This document shows positions 21,201 through 30,521 of a DNA stretch of 64,000 nucleotides, one piece after another. Below the pieces are notes generated by a model, which saw only the letters and a program-made list of their open reading frames with translations, was not told the DNA's origin and did not search any database. The stretch is taken from assembly GCA_964628285.1 (NCBI GenBank), contig CAZVNP010000010.1:1-64000 (forward strand), written 5' to 3'. How positions within the stretch are numbered: position 1 is the stretch's first letter; each line of letters opens with the position of its first letter. A program made the position numbers and the translations under genes. Source of the stretch: JAPLDP01 sp964628285 (GTDB taxonomy: Bacteria > Bacteroidota > Bacteroidia > Bacteroidales > JAGONC01).

Positions 21201-22210
21201 AACATGACTACCTGAATTTTTATATTGATGATGTCATGGTCGGTCAATGGTCAGGATTCACTGACTGGGAGCGTGTCTGCTTCCCGGTCACACCGGGTGT
21301 TCATACCTTTAAATGGGAATATGCCAAGGATTATGAAGAAAAAGCAGGTCTGGACTGTGCCTGGGTCGACTATATCGTCTTCCCGCCGACACTTGTCACC
21401 ACCTGTATCCCCGGCAATGACACAGCCATATGCGAAAACGAGACGTATCAATGCAACGCCACGGCCTCCAATTACACCTCTCTGTTGTGGACCACTTCAG
21501 GAACTGGCACCTTCGATATACCCGACATCCTGACACCCGTATATTCTCCCAGCCAGCAGGATTACGATTCCGGATCGGTCACTTTATCCCTGACCGCTTT
21601 CAGCAATTTACCCTGCGGCGATATTACCAGAAGTTTCGTGCTGACATTTAATCCGTTACCGGCAGTTCCCGAAACCCCTGACGGTCCCACATACGTTGAC
21701 CTCTACTACACCTCCTCCTCTGAATACACCATACCGCCTGCTTCCGACGCCGTATCCTATCTCTGGAGCCTGGAACCTGCCGAAGCGGGCGACATCACCG
21801 GAGACCAGACAACAGGCACGGTTGAGTGGAATGCCGCCTTCCTCGGAACGGCATCGGTCAGCGCCAAAAGCATTAACGATTGCGGTGAGAGCTCCTTCTC
21901 GGAAGCCCTCGAAGTGGAAGTGGTGAATACAGTGGGCCTGGACGAATTGAATCAACCCGGGTTCATGTCAATTTATCCTAATCCCAATAACGGTAAATTC
22001 GTGCTGACATTCAATGCATCCACAAACGAAACGGCTTCACTGGATATCCTTAACTCATTCGGACGAATTATTTATTCAACCAAAAATATCCAGATTGATC
22101 AGAAGGCTTCCGTTGAGCTTGACCTTAAGAACCCGGTCAACGGGGTATACTATCTGGTGCTCACGACAAATGAAAGAAAAGAAGTCAGAAGATTTGTGAT
22201 CATTAAATAG
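18236..22210 (+). CDS. Gingipain-type (C25) cysteine peptidase, T9SS cargo, paralogue 3
   Basis: A 1324-residue paralogue of the preceding gene. Signal peptide 1-21 (ILYSQT), propeptide to about 210, and a C25 domain at about 218-600 with YVILGGDADPANP, H450/H453 in HLGHSN and C489 in SQGCYNGSFD. Two CARDB-like domains (GVPDYGESILL, GNIDPGETVQI), the NWESGDFSKFAW jelly-roll and one GTFDIPDILTPVYSP repeat follow. It lacks the DTSICHNH module and most PKD-like domains found in the other two, and instead has a short PKD/Fn3-like domain (YLWSLEPAEAGDI) before a type A sorting domain (IYPNPNNGKF to RRFVIIK). Catalytic conservation with a different tail indicates module exchange after duplication. 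It has its own candidate promoter. Confidence 0.9.
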   Translation: MKKFTLFTIILFIAFTPILYSQTYSFHFDKPVISQTTDGFSQIIYPNCMNQGKEGTPELPYRGIDLLLPYNYELLSATVVSVTFYPTEYGIKIKPASKPVPISHFNGIITPPFPDKTIYDSGDPYPAGILGPPATNYLCGHGIASFTLCPVIYIPANEEARFIQDITIKIKTHASARASEATRFLRTSPEVENRIRHIVDNPDVLGDYPDDPVRDNDDYDLLLISNSALMPSFDDYVSYKTSVGFLVKQVTTEEIYAQYSGDDDQEKIRNCIIDYYTNHGIRYVILGGDADPANPNDRIIPHRGLTAVDDDDIASDMYYSNLDGNWNNDGDNQWGEPGEADLYSEVSIGRLCVDNTTEIANFTHKLYMYQDAPVTADVEKALILGEQLDSQTWGGTYKDEIVNGSSNNGYTTTGFPDNFTITKLYDMSGGWDKTDIFHQFDDIGVNLMNHLGHSNVDYNMKMYNSDLTTTNFTNDGVTRGYVIGYSQGCYNGSFDNRNDYGYYGDDCFAEVFTGLETGEVAAIANSRYGWYDPGGTNSSSQYYDRQFFSAIFGDNITAIGRTNAASKEVDVSYINNDEYCRWVAYETNLFGDPSLDIWTAVPTDIIASYPVSITIGSSELPFETDAPYARIAVMQSGVLIGRAVADDDGNATVTFATLTDPAPLDVSIIAHNKNRHTGSVLVVSNQPYIIYQYYSIDDEQGNGNGVPDYGESILLSLALRNVGDQPAANANVTLSTTDPYITITDNSQFYGTIEAGEIVEENDAFGFDISTDVPDQHVVTFDIEIVAQDTWTASFSMVINAPMLTIGHFIINDTTGGNSNGNIDPGETVQIIVKSSNLGHSDCSDAFAQLTSTSEWLTVPETTDTIGDLPAGAEADATFTVGVDDYAPIGAYVDFNYQLISGDYSVENDYSKTIGLVFENWESGDFSKFAWTSTSTWPWYISHDGPYEGIFCCHSGDIGNSQASNMSLIYNCVSNDSVSFFKRISSEPEHDYLNFYIDDVMVGQWSGFTDWERVCFPVTPGVHTFKWEYAKDYEEKAGLDCAWVDYIVFPPTLVTTCIPGNDTAICENETYQCNATASNYTSLLWTTSGTGTFDIPDILTPVYSPSQQDYDSGSVTLSLTAFSNLPCGDITRSFVLTFNPLPAVPETPDGPTYVDLYYTSSSEYTIPPASDAVSYLWSLEPAEAGDITGDQTTGTVEWNAAFLGTASVSAKSINDCGESSFSEALEVEVVNTVGLDELNQPGFMSIYPNPNNGKFVLTFNASTNETASLDILNSFGRIIYSTKNIQIDQKASVELDLKNPVNGVYYLVLTTNERKEVRRFVIIK

Positions 22211-22340
22211 ACATCTGAAGAGATGGATTTTAATGTCTTTCTGATGATGGGGAAATAAGAATTTCGCCCGTAAAGTGTAGATTTTTTCAGGTCATATTGT
22301 CGCTTTTAGTACTTTAGCATCCTAAAAGCAAAGATGAGCT

Positions 22341-24890
22341 ATGAAAAAATTTATTCCCTTTATTTTCATTATTTTATTATTTGTTTCCCAGGCGCAGTCA
22401 CAGACTGACAATGTTAATCCTGACCCTAACGGTGAGCCATGGATAGCAGGTGGCTTAAGACCTCTGACTGCGGGCGACTGGGCGTTTCTGAACAGCTTGC
22501 CCCGGCTGCAATTGCCTCCGGCATACCGCAACAGGGAACTTCCTTCCTCGGTCGATAATTCCCAGCAACCATATTTCCGTCCCATTTTCAATCAGGATGG
22601 AGGCAGTTGTGGACAGGCAAGCGGCATTGGGTACAACTTCACCTATGAAATCGATTTTACCCGTGATGTGGCGGCCAATACGATGGTCAACCAGTATCCC
22701 ACCCACTTCACCTGGAATTTTCTCAACGGTGGTGTCGGCGGAGGGTCATGGTACTGGGACGGATGGCTCATCATACGTGCCGACGGCTGCCCTAATGTGG
22801 CCGATTATGGCGGTAGCATGTGGTATGGCGGGCAGACACGCTGGATTAACGGTTATGACAATTATTATAACGGCATGCATAACCGTGTCCTCGACATGTT
22901 CGCGGTGAATGTCTCAACATATGAAGGTCTTGAAATCCTTAAGAACTGGCTTTATGATCACATGAACGGCTCACCAGCCGGGGGCCTGGCCAACTTCGCC
23001 GCCGGTGTCTCGGGATCCTTTTATATGACCAGCCTGCCTTACGGTACTCCGGAAGCCGGAGAGCCCGTCGTGGTCCACTGGGATCCCGGTGTAAACCATG
23101 CCATGACATTTATTGGTTATAATGACTCGATAAGGTATGATTTTAACGGCGACGGGCAATACACCAATAACCTGGATATCAACAACGATGGCGCGGTTGA
23201 CCTGCGCGACTGCGAAATCGGTGGGCTGCTCTTTGCCAACAGCTGGGGTCTGGGTTTCGGCGATAACGGTAAAGCCTATATGATGTATAAACTGCTTGCC
23301 GATGCCACGGAAAACGGAGGCATATGGAGCAATACGGTTCACATGGTGACGACACGCGAGGAGTTTGAACCTTACATCACCATTAAGGCCACCGTAAAAC
23401 ATACCTCCCGCGATAAACTTAAATTCATGGCGGGGGTCTCGACCGATACCACGGATACCGAACCCGCTCACCTGCTGTCATTCCCGTTGTTTGCATACCA
23501 GGGTGGTCCTCTTTACATGCAGGGAGGCACAACCGAAGCGGACAAAACACTGGAATTCGGGCTGGATATCACGCCTATCCTCGGTCAGATCATATCCGGT
23601 GAACCGGCCAAATTCTTCTTCAGGGTCATCGAAGATGATCCCTATAATGAAGGTACGGGGGAAATCGTCTCATACGCCATTATCGATTATACCAATGGTG
23701 TGGAAGAGGTGGACTGTGACCAGCAAAACGTACCCATAAACGATAACGGTGTGACCACCCTCTCCGTCATCAAGACGGTCAATTTCAACGCACCCGTCAT
23801 CACCACCGAAGAGCTGCCGGGAGCCACCGTCAACGAACTTTACATGTATCAGCTTGAGGCCACCGGAGGCGTACCGCCCTATAAATGGGATCTGGTCATA
23901 GACTACCAGGAAGACACCCTGGCCTATGACTTCCCGGCTATCACCGAAGAGCAACTGATACCCACTCAGAACGACGACGGATTTGCCACCAAAGACCTGG
24001 ATTTCTCCTTTCCTTTTTATGGGGAATATTATAATCATGTAGCCTTACTCACCGACGGATCCATCGTTTTTGAAGACCAGTTCCAGTACATACGCAGTGA
24101 AGAAAACATCATTTCAGCCAGGTGCATCACACCTTACGGAGCCGATCTGATGATCTATCCCGAGCAGGGCGACGGCATGTTTTACAGCGGGGATGAGAAC
24201 AGCGCCACCTTCCGGTGGAAGACCTCCATGTATGATATGCCCGATGTAGATGTGGATGTCGCTGTGACTCTTTACCCCGACGGACGCATTGAATTTTATT
24301 ACGGCAATGACATCACCGACGGCACCGGATGGGGCGCCGGGATATCCAAAGGCGACGGCAGCAGTTATCTCATTGCCGACATATCGAATAGCTATGCCAT
24401 TCCCGATGATTATGCCACCAAGTTCACCGGACCCGATTATCCGCTCGGCATGACCTTGTCATCCTCAGGTATGTTCTCAGGCACTCCCACAGTGAATAAC
24501 CATACCTGGGAGATAACATTCAAGGCAACCGATGATTATTCGATATTCACAACCAAAACTCTTGAGTTTTCCACCCTGAATACCGGATTGGAACCCCAGG
24601 ATGGCAATCAGGTCATTGACCAAGTCGAAATTATGCCCAATCCTTTCAACGATATGACCAACATCCGGTTCTCCCTCAACAGGGAAAGTGTCGTTAACCT
24701 GAACATTATGAACACCGGTGGTCAGATGATCAAAACGCTGGCAGAAAACCGGACACTTCTTCCGGGGAACCACAACTTCATTTGGGACGGAAAAGATGAT
24801 CATGGCAGGGAGGTCCCCGGCGGCCTTTACTTTTATAAACTCACCACAGGATCTTCAACCAATACAGGAAAGCTGATCGTTATCAAATAA
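22341..24890 (+). CDS. C1-type cysteine peptidase with internal dockerin-like loop, T9SS cargo, paralogue 1
   Basis: An 849-residue secreted peptidase. Signal peptide 1-20 (QAQSQT). The papain-like triad is visible: C90 in GGSCGQASG, H253 in VNHAMTF and N300 in FANSWG. Between His and Asn is a calcium-loop-like insertion at 267-290 (D267-x-N-x-D-G, then DINNDGAVDLRD, which matches the dockerin DxNxDGxxNxxD pattern with Asp at position 9). A beta-sandwich region (about 345-485) and an Ig-like/nidogen-like segment (EATGGVPPYKWDL; FYGNDITDGTGW) precede a sorting domain of the FlgD-like subtype (MPNPFNDMTNIRF, WDGKDDHGREVPGG). It is the shortest of three consecutive paralogues. The ANSWG motif makes it the most papain-like of them. 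Confidence 0.88.
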   Translation: MKKFIPFIFIILLFVSQAQSQTDNVNPDPNGEPWIAGGLRPLTAGDWAFLNSLPRLQLPPAYRNRELPSSVDNSQQPYFRPIFNQDGGSCGQASGIGYNFTYEIDFTRDVAANTMVNQYPTHFTWNFLNGGVGGGSWYWDGWLIIRADGCPNVADYGGSMWYGGQTRWINGYDNYYNGMHNRVLDMFAVNVSTYEGLEILKNWLYDHMNGSPAGGLANFAAGVSGSFYMTSLPYGTPEAGEPVVVHWDPGVNHAMTFIGYNDSIRYDFNGDGQYTNNLDINNDGAVDLRDCEIGGLLFANSWGLGFGDNGKAYMMYKLLADATENGGIWSNTVHMVTTREEFEPYITIKATVKHTSRDKLKFMAGVSTDTTDTEPAHLLSFPLFAYQGGPLYMQGGTTEADKTLEFGLDITPILGQIISGEPAKFFFRVIEDDPYNEGTGEIVSYAIIDYTNGVEEVDCDQQNVPINDNGVTTLSVIKTVNFNAPVITTEELPGATVNELYMYQLEATGGVPPYKWDLVIDYQEDTLAYDFPAITEEQLIPTQNDDGFATKDLDFSFPFYGEYYNHVALLTDGSIVFEDQFQYIRSEENIISARCITPYGADLMIYPEQGDGMFYSGDENSATFRWKTSMYDMPDVDVDVAVTLYPDGRIEFYYGNDITDGTGWGAGISKGDGSSYLIADISNSYAIPDDYATKFTGPDYPLGMTLSSSGMFSGTPTVNNHTWEITFKATDDYSIFTTKTLEFSTLNTGLEPQDGNQVIDQVEIMPNPFNDMTNIRFSLNRESVVNLNIMNTGGQMIKTLAENRTLLPGNHNFIWDGKDDHGREVPGGLYFYKLTTGSSTNTGKLIVIK

Positions 24891-24947
24891 GGATGCATTT
24901 ATAAATCTTTCATCCCATCGTTTATTTAAAGCCGTTTTCATCATCAC

Positions 24948-27900
24948 ATGAACAAAACAGGTTACACTCTCATAGCATTGTTTCATGTTGTGCTTTGCCT
25001 GCATGCCCAGGAGAGGTTGTATCCTGATGATTCGCTGGAACGCTTGGTTAAATGTGGTTTATATAAGGCCATGACATCTGCCGACTCGGCTGCTCTGATG
25101 AATTTACCTGTGCTGGCTCTGCCTGAACAATATAAGGGGCCTTCCGCTCCCCTGCTGCCTGCTACTCTTGACAATTCAAAAAAACCCTTTATGAGACCTG
25201 TTTTCCAGCAAACCGGATTGTGCTGTGGTCAGGCCGCATTGGTGGGATATAATTTCACCTATGAGATGAACTGGAAAAGGGATGTTCCGGGCTATTTAGC
25301 TGAGAACCAGTACCCCACGCATTATGTATACAACTGGGCCAGTGAGGGCAACAATTACGGAGGCGTAAGCTATTATCATTCCATGGAAGTACTCCGTTCG
25401 ACAGGTACGCCGAACGTGGCAGAGTATGGCGGAATGGCGGCGGGTGGCGGAACACGCTGGATGTCGGGTTATGAGGACTACTATAATGCCATGCACAACC
25501 GCCTCGAGAACGGTTACAACATACGTACTGATACCTATGAGGGATTTATGACACTGAAATACTGGCTTTATGATCATCTGACGGGCTCACCGGCAGGGGG
25601 CGTAGCCAATTTTTATGCCAATCAGCCGCCTATCTATTATTTGCCTCCGGGCACCCCGGAAGCAGGCAAATGCGTCTGCATCGGATGGGCTTCCTATTCC
25701 AGCCACGCCCTGACCATCGTCGGATGGAACGACTCCATACGCTGGGATTATAACAATGACGGACAATATACCAACAACATCGATATCAATGGCGACGGTA
25801 ACGTGGATATGAAGGACTGGGAAATAGGCGGCTTCAAATTCGTTAACAGTTACGGGGGTGTGCCGGCATGGGGCGACAGTGGTTATTGCTATATGATGTA
25901 CAAAACCGTCGCCGACAAATTCGGTGAGGGAGGCATATGGAATAATACCGTCAATGTATTAAAAGTCAAAGAGGATGACCAGCCACAGCTCACCATGAAG
26001 GTGAAGATTCAATACACCTGCCGTGAACAGTTGAAGATATATGCCGGCGTTGCGGAGAACACATCCGCCTCACGTCCCACCCATATCCTCAATCTGCCTG
26101 TTTTTGACTACCAGGGCGGATGCCTCTATATGCAGGGCGGTACAACGGAAGAAGATAAGACCATGGAATTTGGAATTGATATTACACCGCTTCTTAATTA
26201 TATATCCTCAGGCCAGTCCGGCAAATATTTCCTGGTGGTCGTCGAAAATGATCCCAACAACACGGCCTCAGGCTATATAAAGAATTTTTCACTGATGGAT
26301 TATACCGACGGCATCACTGAAATCCCTTATGGCTCAAGTAACATACCGATCAACGAGAACGATACCACGTTCCTTTCCATCACCACCTCCGTCAATTACG
26401 ATGATGTGACCGTCACCACCTCCTCGTTACCCCAGGCAGTTATTTATGAACCTTACAGCTGCCAACTGGCGGCTTCGGGAGGCACTTCACCCTATCTCTG
26501 GAGTATCGATATGGGTTACACCGAAACAAGCCAGAATGGGACCTTTCCGGATATCACCGATGAGACCCTGACACCTAACAGCAACACCGACGGTTACGCC
26601 ATAAAAGCCCTTCCATTTGAATTTCCCTTTTACGGAAAGCTTTACGATACGGTATACATGTATGTGGACGGATTCCTGAAATTCGATAACTGGCTGGTCA
26701 CCTGGCCTTATTTTCAGGAAATCTATTACCGGTTCACAAAAAACAGAAATATAGCGCCATTTTTTGATGTCAATCTGACCCTTTATCCCGGCGGTGGCGA
26801 CGGGCTGTGGTATGAAGGTGATGAGACCGGCGCCACATTCCGCTGGAGGGTCTCGCAGAACGGTTACAGTTCCCAATCCGATCTCAACCTGGCTGTTAAA
26901 CTGTATCCTTCCGGTAAAATCGAATTTTATTATGGTGATGTCATCCTGGCCACCGGTACCAGGTGGTTCGGTGGCACCTCCAACGGTGACGGCAAGAATT
27001 ATCAGTTATCGGCCGTCTCCAATGCCACCAGCATCCCTGACAATCTTGTCGTTGAATTTACACCCAAATCCTATCCCATCGAAATGGCACTGTCGGCGGA
27101 TGGCCTTTTCAGTGGCACGCCGGTGCATGAATATAACGCCACAAACATATCATTTGTGGCCACCGACCAGAATATGATCACCTCGTCCGCCATGCTTCCA
27201 TTCACAACGACAGGCATCATGAGCGATTTTACCGTCCATGCCGGCGACGATGCCATCATTGACCAGGGTGATACGGTCCGCCTGGATGCAGCCGTTAAAA
27301 ATATAACCGGCTGGATCATCCACAACGCTGTGATGACCGTTACGACAGAAGATGATTATGTGCACATGAGTGACAGCACCCTGTCAATCGGTGCCATTAA
27401 TCCGGGTCAGAGCCTCAATTTTCCCAATGCTTTTCAATTTGAAATTTCGGATACCGTTCCCAACAATCATGTCATCCCTTTAAGCAGCCTGATCACTGCT
27501 ACAGAGGGTTCATACACTCATGACATCGAACTGGTCGCCTATGCGCCTCTGGTGCATCTTGGAACGGTGACCTTCTCCGACGGCAACGATGATATTCTCG
27601 AACCGGGAGAGACAGGCGAACTTCAGGTGATGACCCAAAACCTGGGCAAAGGAAAAGCCACCGGCATCCATTCCGTTCTGTCTTCCCTTGACCCCCAGAT
27701 AGTCATCAATGACGGTGAGGATTCCATCGCGGTGATAGAAGGGCTGAGCTCGGAAACACTCACTTTCAACATCACCGCCGCCTCCTCGACCATGGAAGGT
27801 CATGTGGCTTATTTTGACATCGTTCTGACCGGCGATAACGGCATCACAATAAGCGACAGCCTTTATCTGACCGTCGGGATGATACTTGAGGACTTTGAGA

Positions 27901-30353
27901 CAGGGGATTTTTCGAAATTCCCATGGACCTTCAGCGGGTCACAGCCGTGGTGCATTGATTTCACCAATCCCTATGAAGGTTCTTACTGTGCCAGGTCAGG
28001 ACTGATCACCGACCAGCAGATGTCCATCATGAAAATGTCAGACAATGTTTTAAGCAATTCAACGATCAGTTTTTACCGACGGGCCTCTTCCGAACCTAAT
28101 TATGATTTTCTCTTATTCTATATTGACGGTCCGGAAAAGGGACGCTGGTCGGGAGTGGTTCCCTGGGGTTCTGTATTTTATCCGGTCACACGAGGTTATC
28201 ATACCTTTAAATGGGAATATAGCAAGGACGTCTCCGTCTCTTCCAACGAAGACCGTGTGATGGTTGATTATATTGCCTTTCCGCCCCTGGAGTCATGGCT
28301 GCTCACCGTTTATGCCGGACCCGATGACACCATTTGTGAGAATGATGTTTACAGCCTCAACGGCAGCGCCTCACATGAAGTCTCCATACTCTGGGAGACC
28401 ACCGGCAGCGGTGTGTTCAGCAACGACACCATCTTAAATCCTGATTACACACCGGGCTTGTCCGATATCATCACCGGTGCCGTGGTGCTTAAGCTGACAG
28501 CCTACCACAGCCGGGGATTTTCATTGACCGACTGCATCACCCTCTTTATCCACCGCTTGCCCGTGGCTGATGCCGGTCAGGAAATGACAACCTGTGAATA
28601 TGAGCCCGTCACCCTCAACGGCAGCCTGACCAATGCCGATTCCTCACTCTGGATAACTGCCGGTGACGGCATTTTCAGTGACCCCACCCAGCCCGTGACA
28701 ACCTATTATCCTGGCACCAATGATGTTGAGGCGGAAATAATCAGCCTTTACCTGATGGCTTATCCTCAGGCGCCATGCAGCACCGGTGACAGTGATACGA
28801 TGCATCTGTTCATTGTCAAACAGCCTTCTGTTGACGCCGGTCCTGACGGAATGGTATGTGAAGGGCAGTCCTATCCGTTGTCAGGGGAAGCGAATTACGC
28901 CAGTACCGTTCTGTGGAGTTCCGGCGGCGACGGCACCTTCAGTGATCCTTCCTCCCTGACGGCTGTTTACACGCCGGGCCCCGGCGATATCTCTTCCGGT
29001 GCCGTGGTACTCACCCTCACAGCCGATGCCATCTGTCCTTGTACTGAACAGGATCAGGATGACATGACCTTGTCCATACAACCACCCCCGGAGGCTGATG
29101 CCGGCGAGAACCAGACCATACCCTACATGACCTCCACCACCCTTTATGGCTCCGCGACAGGAGGCTCCGGCACCTATGCTTTTCACTGGGCCCCTGAAAA
29201 CCGGCTTGTGGATCCGGATCTGCAAAATCCAACCACCGTCCCGTTGAACAGCACCACGACCTTTACCCTCACGGTGACAGATGACGCCACGGGCTGCATA
29301 TCCACTGATCATACCACCGTTTATATTGAAGGCAGTCCCTTTGAGATCACCGTAACCGCCGATCCTGACAATATCTGCCTGGGTGAATCCTCTCAGCTTA
29401 ATGTCACCGTCACCGGTGACACGGAACCTTACGTTTTCGCGTGGACGTCCGATCCGCCCGGATTTACATCCGATCTCCCCAACCCGATGGTCACACCGTT
29501 GATGACCACCACCTATTTCGTCCTGGTGACCGATGTCAACAACAATCCCGTGGAAGGCTCGGTTATGGTGACCGTCACACCGCCTCCCGTTGCCGGTGCC
29601 GGTGATGACACCATCACCTGTGGAAATGTATCATTTACCTGTTCGGGCACGGCTTCCTCTTTCATCTCTATCGCATGGATCACACAGGGTGACGGAGATT
29701 TCGATGACAATACGATCCTTGATGCCACTTACACACCCGGTGTTCAGGATGTTCTCAACGGCTATGTCACCCTCTCTCTCACAGCCTATGCGATAGCACC
29801 CTGTGACGAACCCTTTTCCGATATCATGCTGTTATCTTTTTTCCCTGTGACAGTGGTGACGTTCGATTCCCTTCCCGAATTTTGCCTGACCGATCCGCCC
29901 TATCTACTCACCGAAGGTAACCCACCCGGCGGCACTTATTCAGGTGACGGCGTGGTCGACGGTTATTTTTACCCTGCCCTGGCCGGAACAGGCCTGCATA
30001 CCATCACCTATACATTCACCGATGATAATGCCTGTACCTATTCCGAAAGCCGGACCGCATTGGTCGATCCCTGCACCGGCTGGCAGGAGCAAAAAGAAGA
30101 TTTGTCGGTCATTATCTTACCCAACCCGAATAACGGCTCTTTCATCCTCCTGATCAAGGCGGGAGCGTCAGGACCCTGTCAAATAACCATTCATGTCTTA
30201 CCAGGAATGACCATCTACAGAGAAACATTTGAATTGAAAAACGGCGAGAACAGGATACCCCTGTCACTCGGGAGTAAATTTTCAGGACTGTACCTGATGA
30301 TCATTGAAACGAATAAAACGGCAATACTTAAAAAGATCATCATTCAACACTGA
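24948..30353 (+). CDS. C1-type cysteine peptidase with internal dockerin-like loop and long PKD-type tail, T9SS cargo, paralogue 2
   Basis: An 1801-residue protein, 57 bases after paralogue 1. Signal peptide 1-20 (LCLHAQ). Triad: C93 (second Cys of LCCGQAA), H253 in SSHALTIVG and N300 in FVNSYGG. The insertion at 267-290 carries DINGDGNVDMKD. An Ig-like/nidogen-like segment as in paralogue 1 is followed by two CARDB-like domains, the DFETGDFSKFPW jelly-roll (about 980-1115), then about five AGPD-type or PKD-like repeats (DPSSLTAVYTPGPGD, DDNTILDATYTPG) and a type A sorting domain (LPNPNNGSF to KKIIIQH). The C1 catalytic half joined to the tail used by the neighbouring C25 genes is direct evidence of module shuffling within the locus. 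Confidence 0.88.
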   Translation: MNKTGYTLIALFHVVLCLHAQERLYPDDSLERLVKCGLYKAMTSADSAALMNLPVLALPEQYKGPSAPLLPATLDNSKKPFMRPVFQQTGLCCGQAALVGYNFTYEMNWKRDVPGYLAENQYPTHYVYNWASEGNNYGGVSYYHSMEVLRSTGTPNVAEYGGMAAGGGTRWMSGYEDYYNAMHNRLENGYNIRTDTYEGFMTLKYWLYDHLTGSPAGGVANFYANQPPIYYLPPGTPEAGKCVCIGWASYSSHALTIVGWNDSIRWDYNNDGQYTNNIDINGDGNVDMKDWEIGGFKFVNSYGGVPAWGDSGYCYMMYKTVADKFGEGGIWNNTVNVLKVKEDDQPQLTMKVKIQYTCREQLKIYAGVAENTSASRPTHILNLPVFDYQGGCLYMQGGTTEEDKTMEFGIDITPLLNYISSGQSGKYFLVVVENDPNNTASGYIKNFSLMDYTDGITEIPYGSSNIPINENDTTFLSITTSVNYDDVTVTTSSLPQAVIYEPYSCQLAASGGTSPYLWSIDMGYTETSQNGTFPDITDETLTPNSNTDGYAIKALPFEFPFYGKLYDTVYMYVDGFLKFDNWLVTWPYFQEIYYRFTKNRNIAPFFDVNLTLYPGGGDGLWYEGDETGATFRWRVSQNGYSSQSDLNLAVKLYPSGKIEFYYGDVILATGTRWFGGTSNGDGKNYQLSAVSNATSIPDNLVVEFTPKSYPIEMALSADGLFSGTPVHEYNATNISFVATDQNMITSSAMLPFTTTGIMSDFTVHAGDDAIIDQGDTVRLDAAVKNITGWIIHNAVMTVTTEDDYVHMSDSTLSIGAINPGQSLNFPNAFQFEISDTVPNNHVIPLSSLITATEGSYTHDIELVAYAPLVHLGTVTFSDGNDDILEPGETGELQVMTQNLGKGKATGIHSVLSSLDPQIVINDGEDSIAVIEGLSSETLTFNITAASSTMEGHVAYFDIVLTGDNGITISDSLYLTVGMILEDFETGDFSKFPWTFSGSQPWCIDFTNPYEGSYCARSGLITDQQMSIMKMSDNVLSNSTISFYRRASSEPNYDFLLFYIDGPEKGRWSGVVPWGSVFYPVTRGYHTFKWEYSKDVSVSSNEDRVMVDYIAFPPLESWLLTVYAGPDDTICENDVYSLNGSASHEVSILWETTGSGVFSNDTILNPDYTPGLSDIITGAVVLKLTAYHSRGFSLTDCITLFIHRLPVADAGQEMTTCEYEPVTLNGSLTNADSSLWITAGDGIFSDPTQPVTTYYPGTNDVEAEIISLYLMAYPQAPCSTGDSDTMHLFIVKQPSVDAGPDGMVCEGQSYPLSGEANYASTVLWSSGGDGTFSDPSSLTAVYTPGPGDISSGAVVLTLTADAICPCTEQDQDDMTLSIQPPPEADAGENQTIPYMTSTTLYGSATGGSGTYAFHWAPENRLVDPDLQNPTTVPLNSTTTFTLTVTDDATGCISTDHTTVYIEGSPFEITVTADPDNICLGESSQLNVTVTGDTEPYVFAWTSDPPGFTSDLPNPMVTPLMTTTYFVLVTDVNNNPVEGSVMVTVTPPPVAGAGDDTITCGNVSFTCSGTASSFISIAWITQGDGDFDDNTILDATYTPGVQDVLNGYVTLSLTAYAIAPCDEPFSDIMLLSFFPVTVVTFDSLPEFCLTDPPYLLTEGNPPGGTYSGDGVVDGYFYPALAGTGLHTITYTFTDDNACTYSESRTALVDPCTGWQEQKEDLSVIILPNPNNGSFILLIKAGASGPCQITIHVLPGMTIYRETFELKNGENRIPLSLGSKFSGLYLMIIETNKTAILKKIIIQH

Positions 30354-30521
30354 CCTTTCTGTCTCATAGCACTTTCCGCCATGCGATTTTTCAGATGACT
30401 GAGATCATTTTGTGGTAATACCTTTATCGATCCTACCGTTAACTGACTCCTGCTTGATTCTTATCAGTAATTGATTTATTTTTGGGAAACAGATCAGTGA
30501 GACACCCATTGGAATTGACAA

